A stretch of DNA of 64,000 nucleotides, from positions 434,001 to 498,000 of the forward strand of contig NC_014838.1 of the NCBI RefSeq assembly GCF_000175935.2, in the 5' to 3' direction. Origin of the DNA: Pantoea sp. At-9b (GTDB lineage Bacteria > Pseudomonadota > Gammaproteobacteria > Enterobacterales > Enterobacteriaceae). Below the pieces are notes generated by a model. That model was not told the DNA's origin. It worked only from the letters and a program-made list of their open reading frames with translations, and ran no database searches. Each line of letters starts with the position of its first letter. The stretch's first letter is position 1. Of the stretch, positions 24,771 to 34,073 are shown piece by piece. Both the position numbers and the translations under genes were made by a program.

Positions 24771-27131
24771 ATGTCACGGGCTTCCCGAATTCTAAATTTG
24801 TTAACGCTACTCTTTTCAGTGGTTTGCGCTGCATGGCTGCTGATTGGTGGTGTCTGGCTGCTGTCGCTGGGCGGCAGTGCTTATTACCTCATTAGCGGTC
24901 TGGCAATGGCAGCCTTTAGCTGGCTGTTGTTGAAAAGAAAGCGCACTGCGCTTTACCTCTACGCCGCGATTCTGTTTTTTACCGCTATCTGGGCCTGGCA
25001 TGAAGCCGGGAGCGATTACTGGACGCTGGTTCCGCGTCTGGATATCTGGGTGTTGCTGGGTATCTGGTTAATCCTGCCGTTCAGTTATCGCCAGTTCCCC
25101 GTGAGCAACAAGAAACCGTTAGGAGCAATGCTGGTCGCGTTGCTGGTTAACGTTGTATTGTTGGCCGGTTCCGCGCTGCACGATCCACAGGAAATCAACG
25201 GCGAGCTGCCACTGACTGATCACGCCCCGGCCACCTCTACGGTTCCGGCGGAAGACTGGTCAGCCTATGGTCGTACCCAGGAAGGGGTGCGTTACTCGCC
25301 GCTGCAACAGATCAATGAACACAACGTCAAAGACCTTCAGGTGGCGTGGCAGTTCGAAACGGGTGACCACAAAACGGCGAACGACCCGGGCGAGATCACC
25401 AATGAAGTGACCCCGCTAAAAGTCGGCAACATGCTGTACCTGTGCACACCGCACCAAATCCTGATTGCCCTCGATGCTGCCAGCGGTAAAGAGAAGTGGC
25501 GTTTTGATCCACAGTTAAAATCAGACCCAACTTTCCAGCACATCACCTGCCGTGGCGTGTCTTACCACGAGATGCCGACAGTTGCTGCGGAGAATGCCAG
25601 CCAGCCTGCCATTTGTGCCCGTCGTATCTTCCTGCCGGTTGATGATGGCCGTCTGTTCGCACTGGATGCACAGAGCGGTGAACGTTGCCAGAGCTTTGCC
25701 AATAACGGCGAACTGAATCTGCAACATCAGCAGCCAAACGCCTATCCGGGCGGCTATGAGCCGACATCTCCGCCGATCGTTACCGATAATGTGGTTATTG
25801 TCGCCGGTTCGGTCACCGATAACCTCTCCACCCGTGAACCTTCCGGTGTGATCCGTGGATTCGATATCAATAGCGGCAAATTGGTATGGGCTTTTGATCC
25901 CGGTGCTAAAGATCCGAATGCATTGCCTGCCGACGGTGAAACCTTTACGGCCAACTCGCCGAACTCCTGGGCTCCGGCCGCTTATGATGCCAAACGTGAC
26001 ATCATCTATCTGCCGATGGGCGTGTCCACGCCGGATATCTGGGGTGGCAACCGCACTGCGGAGCAGGAACGTTTTGCCAGCGGCCTGTTAGCGCTGCATG
26101 CATCAACCGGTAAACTCGCCTGGTTCTATCAGACGGTGCACCACGATCTGTGGGATATGGATCTGCCGTCACAACCGACGCTGGCAGATATCACCGATAA
26201 ACAAGGTAACAGCGTGCCGGTGGTGTACGTTCCGGCGAAAACCGGCAACATCTTCGTCCTGAACCGTGAAACCGGTAAACCGGTAGTACCGGCCCCGGAA
26301 ACCCCGGTGCCGCAAGGCCCGGCGCAGGGTGACCATCTGAACCCGACCCAGCCGTTCTCGGAACTGACCTTCCGTCCGCAGCAGAAGTTGCAAGGCAAGG
26401 ATATGTGGGGCGCGACCATGTTTGACCAACTGGTGTGCCGCGTCATGTTCCATCGTCTGCGTTATGAAGGCCCGTTCACTCCGCCGTCTGAGCAGGGCAC
26501 GCTGGTGTTCCCGGGTGATTTTGGCATGTTTGAATGGGGTGGCATTGCGGTGGATACCGATCGTCAGATCGCGCTTGCCAACCCGATGGCGATGCCGTTC
26601 ATCTCCAAACTGATCCCGCGTGGACCGGGTAACCCGATCGAACCCGGTGCGGACGGCGCTGCCGGTTCCGGTTCTGAGTCGGGCGTGCAGCATATGTATG
26701 GCGTGCCTTATGGTGTGGAGCTTAATCCGTTCCTGTCACCGTTCGGTCTGCCTTGCCTGCAACCGTCATGGGGCTTCGTTTCGGCGATCAATCTGCAAAA
26801 TCACCAGATTGTCTGGAAAAAACGTATCGGTACGGTACGTGACAGCGCTCCGGTACCGCTGCCATTCAAAATGGGGGTACCGATGTTAGGTGGCCCGGTA
26901 ACCACCGCAGGCAATGTGTTCTTTGTCGCGGGTACGCTGGATAACTACCTGCGTGCTTACAGCGTGCGTGATGGCAAATTGCTCTGGCAGGCGCGTTTGC
27001 CCGCCGGTGGTCAAGCCACGCCAATGACCTATGCTGTCGATGGTAAGCAATACGTAGTGATTATGGCGGGCGGGCATGGCTCGTTTGGCACCAAACTGGG
27101 TGATTATGTGATTGCCTATAAACTGCCGTAA
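24771..27131 (+). CDS. gcd: Membrane PQQ-dependent glucose dehydrogenase
   Basis: A 786-residue enzyme (E. coli Gcd is 796). Residues about 1-150 hold five membrane helices; the rest is an eight-bladed PQQ propeller in the periplasm, with the canonical DWSAYGRTQEGVRYSPLQQIN entry, THEVTP-like NEVTPLKVGNMLYLCTPH, SPNSWAPAAYD, HHDLWDMDLPSQPTLADI and AGGHGSFGTKLGDYVIAY. It oxidises glucose to gluconolactone and reduces ubiquinone. The PQQ synthesis genes are not in the window. It is a single gene closed by a strong terminator. Confidence 0.97.
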   Translation: MSRASRILNLLTLLFSVVCAAWLLIGGVWLLSLGGSAYYLISGLAMAAFSWLLLKRKRTALYLYAAILFFTAIWAWHEAGSDYWTLVPRLDIWVLLGIWLILPFSYRQFPVSNKKPLGAMLVALLVNVVLLAGSALHDPQEINGELPLTDHAPATSTVPAEDWSAYGRTQEGVRYSPLQQINEHNVKDLQVAWQFETGDHKTANDPGEITNEVTPLKVGNMLYLCTPHQILIALDAASGKEKWRFDPQLKSDPTFQHITCRGVSYHEMPTVAAENASQPAICARRIFLPVDDGRLFALDAQSGERCQSFANNGELNLQHQQPNAYPGGYEPTSPPIVTDNVVIVAGSVTDNLSTREPSGVIRGFDINSGKLVWAFDPGAKDPNALPADGETFTANSPNSWAPAAYDAKRDIIYLPMGVSTPDIWGGNRTAEQERFASGLLALHASTGKLAWFYQTVHHDLWDMDLPSQPTLADITDKQGNSVPVVYVPAKTGNIFVLNRETGKPVVPAPETPVPQGPAQGDHLNPTQPFSELTFRPQQKLQGKDMWGATMFDQLVCRVMFHRLRYEGPFTPPSEQGTLVFPGDFGMFEWGGIAVDTDRQIALANPMAMPFISKLIPRGPGNPIEPGADGAAGSGSESGVQHMYGVPYGVELNPFLSPFGLPCLQPSWGFVSAINLQNHQIVWKKRIGTVRDSAPVPLPFKMGVPMLGGPVTTAGNVFFVAGTLDNYLRAYSVRDGKLLWQARLPAGGQATPMTYAVDGKQYVVIMAGGHGSFGTKLGDYVIAYKLP

Positions 27132-27151
27132 GCGTTAGATCGGCAGATCGC

Positions 27152-27185
27152 GCCCCCGTCGGGTTTCTCGGCGGGGGCGTTTTTA
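27152..27185 (+). terminator. Rho-independent terminator of gcd
   Basis: A GC-rich stem (CGCCCCCGTCGG / CGGCGGGGGCG) is followed by TTTTT. It lies between converging gcd and the ProC-like gene. Confidence 0.88.
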
Positions 27186-27187
27186 TA

Positions 27188-27988
27188 TTAATTGCCCGAT
27201 AACTCAGTCGTGCGGCGCAGCGCGGCGAGTACGCTTTGCTGCAATCCGGCGGCAAAATCACTCTTGTTCAATTCATAGATCCCGTTGATACCCACGCCCC
27301 CGGGTGAGTTATTGATATCCATTAGCTGGCGCGGGTGGCATTGCTTAAGCTTCAGCATTTCAACCGCACCGATCAGGTTTTCGTACACCGCTTGGGTGGA
27401 TTGTGTACGGGTTAATCCGGCCAGCACTCCCGCATCTGCCAGCGATTCAATAAAGTAATAAACGTAATTGATCCCGGCGACGGCGAACGCGGTAAAGGCA
27501 TCGATCAGCCGTTCCTCCAACAGCATCACCTTACCGAAACTCTCCAGAAACGGCAGCAGCGGGGCGCGTTCAACGTGTGGGTTAAACGCCACACCACTGA
27601 ATCCCAGTCCGGTGTCGGTCAGCGTATTCGGAATGATGCGGGCGATTGGGCGGGTATCCCCCAGCAGGGCAGCTAACTTCTCCAGCGTCACCCCGGCGAT
27701 AATCGAGATCACGGTGGCATTGGGGGAGGCATATTGGTTAATGATCGCCGCTACCGCTGCCAGATCATCCTGGGGACGCACTCCCAGAACGATATACTGC
27801 GCCGCACTCAGTGCCGCGCTTTCTGATAAGTCATCATTCAGATGATAGCGTTGGCGCAGCAAGGCGATCCGCGCAGGATCGATGTCTGATAGCGTGACCT
27901 CTCCGGCAGCGATAGTGTGACGTTGTAACGCAGCACGAATAATTGCCTCAGCCATCTGTCCGGCACCGAAAAAATGAATGTGGCTCAT
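27188..27988 (-). CDS. ProC-like pyrroline-5-carboxylate reductase family protein
   Basis: A 266-residue protein with a Rossmann start (IHFFGAGQMAEAII, residues 4-17) and the ProC C-terminal helical domain (ESLADAGVLAGLTRTQSTQAVYENLIGAVEML, then HPRQLMDINNSPGGVGINGIYEL, where ProC has VTSPGGTT). The catalytic region is therefore altered (NNSPGGVGINGI), and it is probably not the housekeeping ProC but a paralogue acting on a cyclic imine or imino acid from the M20 hydrolase pathway. Its ATG overlaps the stop of the M20 gene by 4 nt. Confidence 0.82.
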   Translation of the reverse strand: MSHIHFFGAGQMAEAIIRAALQRHTIAAGEVTLSDIDPARIALLRQRYHLNDDLSESAALSAAQYIVLGVRPQDDLAAVAAIINQYASPNATVISIIAGVTLEKLAALLGDTRPIARIIPNTLTDTGLGFSGVAFNPHVERAPLLPFLESFGKVMLLEERLIDAFTAFAVAGINYVYYFIESLADAGVLAGLTRTQSTQAVYENLIGAVEMLKLKQCHPRQLMDINNSPGGVGINGIYELNKSDFAAGLQQSVLAALRRTTELSGN

Positions 27989-29169
27989 TGATTGCTCTCC
28001 TGGTCAGAAACACTGCAAGGTAATGACCGTTCCACCAGCGTGACCCACAAACCGATTCCGGGGGCGATCAGGTCATCATTAAAGTCGTATTCCGGGCTGT
28101 GCAGCGAGGCAGAAGGCGTTGCGCCATCGCACCCCAGCCATAGATAGGCCCCCGGACATGCCTGTAATAAATACGCGAAATCTTCAGCCGCCATCGAAGG
28201 GGCCGGATTGTCATCTACCCGTACCATCCCGGGCGTCATCCGTGCGGCATCACGCAGTACACCCGCTGGTGCAGCATGATTTTGGGTGACCGGGTAGCCA
28301 AACTCCCAGGTAACAGTGCCGCTCACGCCTGTCACCAACGGGACATGGCGTGCGTATTCGTCAATCAACTGCCAGCAGCGTTCGCGCGTTGCGGTGCTGA
28401 GGCAACGCAAGGTGCCGGAGAGTGTCAACGTTTGTGGAATGACGTTAATCGCTTCGCCCGCCTGAATTTGTGTCACGCTGATAACGCATTGTTCCAGCGG
28501 CGAAAGACGCCGGGTAGCTATGGTTTGTAAGGCCAGCACCAGTTGCGAAGCGGCCACAATCGGGTCTGCTCCTCGCTCTGGCATGGCAGCGTGACAGCCT
28601 TTGCCGGTGAGGGTAATGGTGAAGTTATCCTGTGACGCCATCATCACACCCGGGCCGACAGCACATGCGCCTAGCGGTAATCCTGGCCAGTTATGCAGGC
28701 CAAACACCGATTGCATCGGAAAGCGGTGAAACAGACCCTCTTCAATCATCAGCCGCCCACCTCCGGCGTTCTCTTCTGCGGGCTGGAAGATAAAATAGAC
28801 GGTGCCGCTAAACTGCCGGGTTTGTGCCAGATGACAGGCAGCACCGAGTAAAATCGCGCTATGTCCATCATGACCACAGGCGTGCATGACTCCGGCATGG
28901 TGAGATTGCCAGTCGCAGCCGGTCTGTTCCTGCATCGGCAGCGCATCAATATCCGCGCGTAAACCGATCGCCGGGCCGGGACCGGTATGCAGCACGGCCA
29001 CCATACCGGTCCCGGCGATCCCGGTATGAACCTCCAGCCCGAATTCACGCAATAAGGCGGCGATTTTTTCTGATGTTTTAAATTCCTGTAAACCAATTTC
29101 CGGGATGCGATGCAATTCCCGCCGCCAGTCAATAGCCTGACGTACTAATTTCTGAGAAATCATTCCCAT
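27985..29169 (-). CDS. M20 family amidohydrolase (N-acyl-amino-acid/hippurate type)
   Basis: A 394-residue cytoplasmic metallohydrolase. Two-metal motifs are visible: MHACGHDGHSAILLG (about residues 95-109), FIFQPAEENAGGGRLMIEEG (about 125-145), VFGLHNWPGLPLG, and AAEDFAYLL near the C-terminus. This is the IAA-amino-acid/N-acyl-amino-acid hydrolase class that frees an amino acid from an acyl group. It heads the ProC-like gene (4-nt overlap) and lies next to the GntR regulator, with an amino-acid ABC transporter on the divergent arm, suggesting import then hydrolysis of an N-acylated amino acid. Confidence 0.88.
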   Translation of the reverse strand: MGMISQKLVRQAIDWRRELHRIPEIGLQEFKTSEKIAALLREFGLEVHTGIAGTGMVAVLHTGPGPAIGLRADIDALPMQEQTGCDWQSHHAGVMHACGHDGHSAILLGAACHLAQTRQFSGTVYFIFQPAEENAGGGRLMIEEGLFHRFPMQSVFGLHNWPGLPLGACAVGPGVMMASQDNFTITLTGKGCHAAMPERGADPIVAASQLVLALQTIATRRLSPLEQCVISVTQIQAGEAINVIPQTLTLSGTLRCLSTATRERCWQLIDEYARHVPLVTGVSGTVTWEFGYPVTQNHAAPAGVLRDAARMTPGMVRVDDNPAPSMAAEDFAYLLQACPGAYLWLGCDGATPSASLHSPEYDFNDDLIAPGIGLWVTLVERSLPCSVSDQESNQ

Positions 29170-29213
29170 AACACCCCGTAATATTAAATAATCAACCGTG
29201 CGGAATATAACGG

Positions 29214-29930
29214 TTAAAGGCTCAGATATATCCTTGCTAATCCTTCTTTTGTCACGGCAACCGCATGTTCCGCACTGAGAGAAATATGTTGTTCCATTAA
29301 ACCTACGCCTTTTTCAATATCACGCGCGCGCAGGGCGGCAATAATTTCCACATGTTCATCATAAGCATTATTGCGCCGTACCGGTGCTTCCAGATCGATA
29401 CGGCGAAAAAAACGACTCAGGGCGTTTAAGCTCTCCAGCATTTCGTAGAGTCGGGTGTTGCGGGCAATGCGGGCAATTTCCATATGAAATTGCTCGTCAA
29501 CCCGGGCAATGTGTGACCAGTAAGCCGCATCCTGCAATTCGGGAGGATGAATTGTCACGTTCTCCCAGATTGCGGTAGTGCGCGCAATATCCTCATCGCT
29601 GGCACGCAGGCAGGCAAAGCGAAACGTCGATTGCTCAATCACCATGCGCACCTCATACAACTCGCGCACACCGTCTGGTGTCAGGTCACGTGAGTAGAAA
29701 CCACGGTTTGGCACGAAGTTCATAAAACCTTCCTGCGCGAGTCGGTTCAGCGCCTCACGCACCGGGGTACGCGAGACACCAAGGTGCGCGGCCAACTCCA
29801 CTTCGTTGACACGTTCTCCAGGACGAAATTGGTAGTCGATAGCCAGCAGTTTGACTTTCTCGTACACCTTTTCCACGCTATCGGCGCTGCGAATTTTCTT
29901 TTTTGCGATGACCAATGATTCCCCCTGCAT
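29214..29930 (-). CDS. GntR-family regulator, FadR/FCD subfamily
   Basis: A 238-residue regulator (a TTG at 29915, closer to AGGGGGA, is an alternative start). The winged helix is at residues about 15-80 (FRPGERVNEVELAAHLGVSRTPVREALNRLAQEGF); the all-helical FCD effector domain follows, with metal-binding Asp/His candidates in DEQFHMEIARIA and HISLSAEH. FCD regulators usually sense the substrate of the neighbouring pathway. The 450-bp region in front carries three related dyads that are its likely operators. Confidence 0.88.
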   Translation of the reverse strand: MQGESLVIAKKKIRSADSVEKVYEKVKLLAIDYQFRPGERVNEVELAAHLGVSRTPVREALNRLAQEGFMNFVPNRGFYSRDLTPDGVRELYEVRMVIEQSTFRFACLRASDEDIARTTAIWENVTIHPPELQDAAYWSHIARVDEQFHMEIARIARNTRLYEMLESLNALSRFFRRIDLEAPVRRNNAYDEHVEIIAALRARDIEKGVGLMEQHISLSAEHAVAVTKEGLARIYLSL

Positions 29931-30380
29931 GTCCGCTGTCTTCGCACTATTTTAAATTGTTAGCACAGTGCAGGACGGTAACTCAACAATTAAATGCATA
30001 CACTTCTGTGTGCACCAGCTTAGACAATCCTGTTCTATTTAATCCGCATCGGTTGTGCTTATTTGCACCATAAAGTGACAGCGCTGCACCAAAATAGCAT
30101 CAAGTGTATTCACTTGTGTATTTAGTTGTTTTTCTCAGCTCTGATTCATCGCTTGCGACACACAATTTTTCCATCGTTTTCCGCTTTGTATTTATTGGAC
30201 ATTTTCTCATCACCCCATCGGGGTCTGGCGTGATCCTTCCGCGTATGGCACAGCCTTTGCTTAATACACAAGTGTATGCACTTATGCATTGACTTTGTTT
30301 CACCTCGCCAACATCAGGGTCCCCTTGTGGGATAAACACCGGCCTCAGAGCCGGAACACATTGAAAACTGGAGAAAGACC
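29931..30380. promoter_or_regulatory. Divergent control region of the GntR/M20 and LIV-type ABC operons
   Basis: No gene is visible. Three dyads share AAGTGTATNCA: 29995-30014 (TGCATACACTTCTGTGTGCA), 30101-30116 (CAAGTGTATTCACTTG) and 30269-30284 (CAAGTGTATGCACTTA). A small hairpin CCGGC-CTCAGA-GCCGG lies in the leader of the ABC operon at about 30340-30355. Their position between the two arms makes them likely operators of the GntR regulator. Confidence 0.6.
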
Positions 30381-31499
30381 ATGAAACGTCATTTGATTCA
30401 GATGTTCCCCCTTACGGCTGTTACAGGTGTTTTATTGTCACTGGCGTCACACAGCGTGCTGGCAGATGTCACGCTCGGGGCGATTCTTCCGCTAACCGGC
30501 ACCAGCGCCAGCATTGGCGAGGATCAACGTCGCGGAATCGAACTGGCGGTGGAGCAGCTCAACGCCCACGGCGGCGTGAATGGTGAAAAATTGCAGGTGA
30601 TTGTGGAGGACTCGGCGGGCAGTCCGGTCACCGGTCTGAATGCGGTGCGTAAACTTACCCAGGTGAATAAGGTGCCGCTGGTTGTCGGCGACTTCTCGTC
30701 CAGTGTGACCATCCCGGTCGGACAGTATCTGGTGAAAAACCACCTGCTGCATATCAACATCTCCGGCACCAGCGCCGATATCCGTCACGTCGGGAAAACC
30801 TCATGGAGCGTGATCGGCCTTGATGATCTCTCGGCCCGTTTCTCGGCAGAAGATGTACGCAAGCTCGGTTATAGCAAAGTGGCCTTTGTCGCACCCGATG
30901 GCGCTTATGGCCAGGGGATGGCGCAGCAATTCACTAAAGCCTTTGAAGCCGCAGGCGGCAAAGTGGTGGCGAAGGTGCTTTACACCAGCGGGCAACCCTC
31001 TTATCGCCGCGAGTTGGAGCAGATCTCCCGCGCCCATCCTCAGGCCTATGTCTACACCAGCTACGGTCAGGATGCGATTGTACTGAACCGTGAGGCCTGG
31101 GAGCTCGGTCTGCACAGCACGCCGTGGTATGGCATGTATCTGACCATGGCAATCGCGGATTCTCCGGCGCAGTACACTAACGGCCAACTGGGCATGGAGG
31201 TAGGTGGTGCCAGCGGTAATCAGGCCGCCGATAACTACAACCAACAATATCAGGCGCAGTTTAAAGAGAAGCCGCGATCCGTTTACGGCAGCTATGCCTA
31301 TGACAGCATCATGTTAGCGGCCGCGGCCATGCAGCAGGCACACAGCAGTACACCGGCAGCCATGATCACCGCCATGCAAACCGTGGCTCCCACCTTTAGC
31401 GGTCTGACCGGCAAACTCAATCTCGATAGTGATAATCAACGCCAGAGCCAACCGTATCTTAATGTGAAAGCACAGAACGGCGAACTGGTGGCGCGTTAA
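30381..31499 (+). CDS. Branched-chain amino-acid-type ABC transporter binding protein
   Basis: A 372-residue periplasmic protein (signal peptide about 1-28, ending SVLA) with the Peripla_BP_6/LivJ fold: VTLGAILPLTGTSASIGEDQRRGIELAVEQLNAHGGVNG at the start and APDGAYGQGMAQQFTKAFEAAGG in the hinge region. The start follows GGAGAAAG. The ligand is not necessarily leucine; the linked M20 hydrolase suggests an N-acyl or modified amino acid. It is the first gene of a six-gene operon. Confidence 0.9.
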   Translation: MKRHLIQMFPLTAVTGVLLSLASHSVLADVTLGAILPLTGTSASIGEDQRRGIELAVEQLNAHGGVNGEKLQVIVEDSAGSPVTGLNAVRKLTQVNKVPLVVGDFSSSVTIPVGQYLVKNHLLHINISGTSADIRHVGKTSWSVIGLDDLSARFSAEDVRKLGYSKVAFVAPDGAYGQGMAQQFTKAFEAAGGKVVAKVLYTSGQPSYRRELEQISRAHPQAYVYTSYGQDAIVLNREAWELGLHSTPWYGMYLTMAIADSPAQYTNGQLGMEVGGASGNQAADNYNQQYQAQFKEKPRSVYGSYAYDSIMLAAAAMQQAHSSTPAAMITAMQTVAPTFSGLTGKLNLDSDNQRQSQPYLNVKAQNGELVAR

Positions 31500-31523
31500 C
31501 TCTTTTGATGGCAGGAAAACGCT

Positions 31524-32417
31524 ATGTTGTCGTTTATTCTCGATACATTGATGCGCACAGCAGATTTATCGTTGGTCGCGCTGGGCTTGAGTCTGGTCTA
31601 TGGACTGGTGCGCTTTGCCAATATCGCCCACATGCAATATGCCATGACCGGGGCGTTTCTGACGGCGGGCGGATTGCAACTCGGTATGCCGTTGCTGCTG
31701 GCGATGTTGTTGTCGGCGCTGCTGTGCGGGACGCTCTCCGTGGTGCTGCATCATTGGGTATTTCAGCCGCTACTGAAGAGTGGTACAGCCAATGCAATGA
31801 TCGGTTCACTGGCGGTGTCGATGGTGGTGATTGCTGTGATGTTAGGGGCCGAGGGATCGGCACCTGTCAGCTTTAACCTGCCGCTGGGCAGCATGTGGAC
31901 TCTCGCTGGGGCGCGGATATCCAGCGACCGCTTGTTCAGCCTGGTGACGACGCTGGTGTTGATCCTCGTGTTTGCCCTGGTGCTATTTACTACGCCTCAG
32001 GGGCGAGCGGTGCGCGCGCTTGCCAGCAATCGCGAACTGGCAGCGGCCTCCGGCCTGAATGCCAGCGCTATTGTCCACACCGTCAATTTGGTGGCCGGGA
32101 TGCTCGCCAGCTTGGGCGGTTCGATGATGGCGATGCAGGGCAGTGCTTATATTAATCAGGGCAACGACCTGATGCTACCCGTACTGGCAGCAGCCATCCT
32201 CGGCGGGTTGGGTAACCCGCTGGGTGCGGTGTTCGGCGCGTTACTGATCGCCATGACAGAAACGCTGATCACCAATGTCGATTTTGGCAGCCTGATCAAC
32301 GGCGAAATGGCCTTTGTGCCGGTCACCTGGGTCAACGCTTGTTCGTTTGTCATGCTGCTGCTGGCACTCTGGCTGCGTCCTTATGGCCTGTTCAATCGCG
32401 AGGTGCGACGTGTCTGA
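31524..32417 (+). CDS. LivH-type permease
   Basis: A 297-residue inner-membrane permease with about eight helices and the LivH signature region (ALGLSLVYGLVRFANIAHMQYAMTGAF, later AAILGGLGNPLGAVFGALLIAMTETL). It pairs with the LivM-type permease, whose GTG start overlaps its stop by 8 nt. Confidence 0.92.
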   Translation: MLSFILDTLMRTADLSLVALGLSLVYGLVRFANIAHMQYAMTGAFLTAGGLQLGMPLLLAMLLSALLCGTLSVVLHHWVFQPLLKSGTANAMIGSLAVSMVVIAVMLGAEGSAPVSFNLPLGSMWTLAGARISSDRLFSLVTTLVLILVFALVLFTTPQGRAVRALASNRELAAASGLNASAIVHTVNLVAGMLASLGGSMMAMQGSAYINQGNDLMLPVLAAAILGGLGNPLGAVFGALLIAMTETLITNVDFGSLINGEMAFVPVTWVNACSFVMLLLALWLRPYGLFNREVRRV

Positions 32418-33297
32418 CTTTCTCCTCAATATCTTTTGCCTGGCAGGCATCTACGCGGTCATTGCGCTGGCGTTGAATCTGCAAGCGGGCTATGCCGGAT
32501 TGCTCAACTTTGGTCATATTGCGTTCGTAGGGATGGGGGCCTATGCCGTCGCACTCAGCAGTCAGTTTGGCTGGTCACTTTGGCTGGCCTTACCGCTGGG
32601 TATGATCGCGGCGATGTTGGTGAGCCTGCTAATGGCAACACTGGGCCGCCAGCTGGCGGCGGATTACTGGGGAATCGCCACCCTGGCGTTAGCCGAGATC
32701 ATCCGTATCGCTATCACCAATGAAGATCAGTATACCGGGGGAGCGCAGGGGATTGGCGCTATCAGCGCCCCCTGGGCCAGCGGTGTGCAAAGTCAGGATG
32801 GGCTGATTTTTGGCGTAGTGATCGTGTTGGCGGTGGTGCTGAGTATTCTGGTCTCGGTGCGTCTGGCTAACAGCCGTTTTGGCCGGGCGCTGCGCTTGAT
32901 GCGCGAGCAACCACAACTGGCTGTCTGCATGGGATACGCACTGCCGTGGCTGAAATGTCGCGCTCTGATGTGCAGCGCGGTGATGTGCAGCCTCGCCGGA
33001 ATGCTGCTGGCTTGGTACACCAACTACGCCAGCCCGGATTACCTGTTGTCATCAGAAACCTTTCTGATTTGGAGCATGGTGATGATCGGCGGTTTGGGCA
33101 ATGTGCGCGGTGTTCTGCTGGGGGTGTTGGTTGTGGAGGCGCTATACAACCTGATTCCGTTTGCTAAAGACTACTTACACTTCAGCGCAGATCTGACGGG
33201 TGCCTTGCGACTCGGACTGGTCGGTATCACCTTGCTGCTCTGCCTGTTGTTGCGTCCGGCCGGTCTGCTACCAGAAAAACTGAGGGTTTTATCATGA
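32410..33297 (+). CDS. LivM-type permease
   Basis: A 295-residue permease. I use the GTG at 32410 (GTG TCT GAC), preceded by GAGGTG, since an open frame from 32314 would run through the LivH gene. Signature segments are YAVIALALNLQAGYAGLLNFGHIAFVGMGAY and MIGGLGNVRGVLLGVLVVEAL. It forms the channel with the LivH-type subunit. The last codons overlap the ATPase start at 33294. Confidence 0.9.
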   Translation: MSDFLLNIFCLAGIYAVIALALNLQAGYAGLLNFGHIAFVGMGAYAVALSSQFGWSLWLALPLGMIAAMLVSLLMATLGRQLAADYWGIATLALAEIIRIAITNEDQYTGGAQGIGAISAPWASGVQSQDGLIFGVVIVLAVVLSILVSVRLANSRFGRALRLMREQPQLAVCMGYALPWLKCRALMCSAVMCSLAGMLLAWYTNYASPDYLLSSETFLIWSMVMIGGLGNVRGVLLGVLVVEALYNLIPFAKDYLHFSADLTGALRLGLVGITLLLCLLLRPAGLLPEKLRVLS

Positions 33298-34073
33298 TGC
33301 CCATTTTGCAGGTCAATGATCTGAGTAAAGCCTTTGGCGGGAATAAGGTACTGACCTCGGTGAGCTTTACTCTCGGCAGCGGCGAGATTCTCGGTTTGCT
33401 GGGTCCCAATGGTTCAGGCAAAAGCACCTTACTTAACACCATCTCGGGTTTCGCTCCTGCCGACAGCGGTAGTATCCATTTTGCCGGGCAGGCGATAGAC
33501 CGTCAGCCGACGCATCGGATTATCGCGGCCGGTATCGCCCGTACTTTTCAGTTACCGGCAATGCCGGAAAAAATGACGGTGCTGGAAGTGGTGATGGCCG
33601 CCGGAACTCGTGCACATGGTTTGTGGAGTGGGCTGCTGGCATGGCGCAGTGCGCGCCAGATCGAACAACAGGATAAGCAAAAAGCGCGGCATTTGCTGGA
33701 GGTGATGTTGCTGACCAGGGTGCAGGATTTGCCCGCCGCTGCCTTGTCGGGCGGCCAGAAAAAGTTGCTGGGGATTGCCTGTGCGCTGATGGGGGATCCG
33801 CAGGTACTGATGCTGGATGAACCCATGGCTGGCGTCCATCCCCATTTGCGGCAGCAATTGGTGGAGACGTTGCAGCGCCTCTCCTCACAGGGCATCGCGT
33901 TGCTGGTGATTGAGCATGACATGCATTTTATCGCCAGCCTGTGTCAGCGCTGTATCGTGTTAGATCGCGGACAGATCGTCGCCAGTTGCCGACCGGATGA
34001 ACTGGCAAACAATCAACAGGTGCTGGAGGCGTATCTGGGCCACGGCACGGCATCATTAAGGGAAGCCGTATGA
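33294..34073 (+). CDS. LivG-type ABC ATPase
   Basis: A 259-residue ATPase with Walker A GPNGSGKST (about residues 38-46), ABC signature ALSGGQKKLLGIA, Walker B VLMLDEPMAGV and the switch His in IEHDM. The C-terminal extension is typical of LivG (VLEAYLGHG). It overlaps both neighbours by 4 nt, so the transporter is translationally coupled. Confidence 0.93.
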   Translation: MMPILQVNDLSKAFGGNKVLTSVSFTLGSGEILGLLGPNGSGKSTLLNTISGFAPADSGSIHFAGQAIDRQPTHRIIAAGIARTFQLPAMPEKMTVLEVVMAAGTRAHGLWSGLLAWRSARQIEQQDKQKARHLLEVMLLTRVQDLPAAALSGGQKKLLGIACALMGDPQVLMLDEPMAGVHPHLRQQLVETLQRLSSQGIALLVIEHDMHFIASLCQRCIVLDRGQIVASCRPDELANNQQVLEAYLGHGTASLREAV

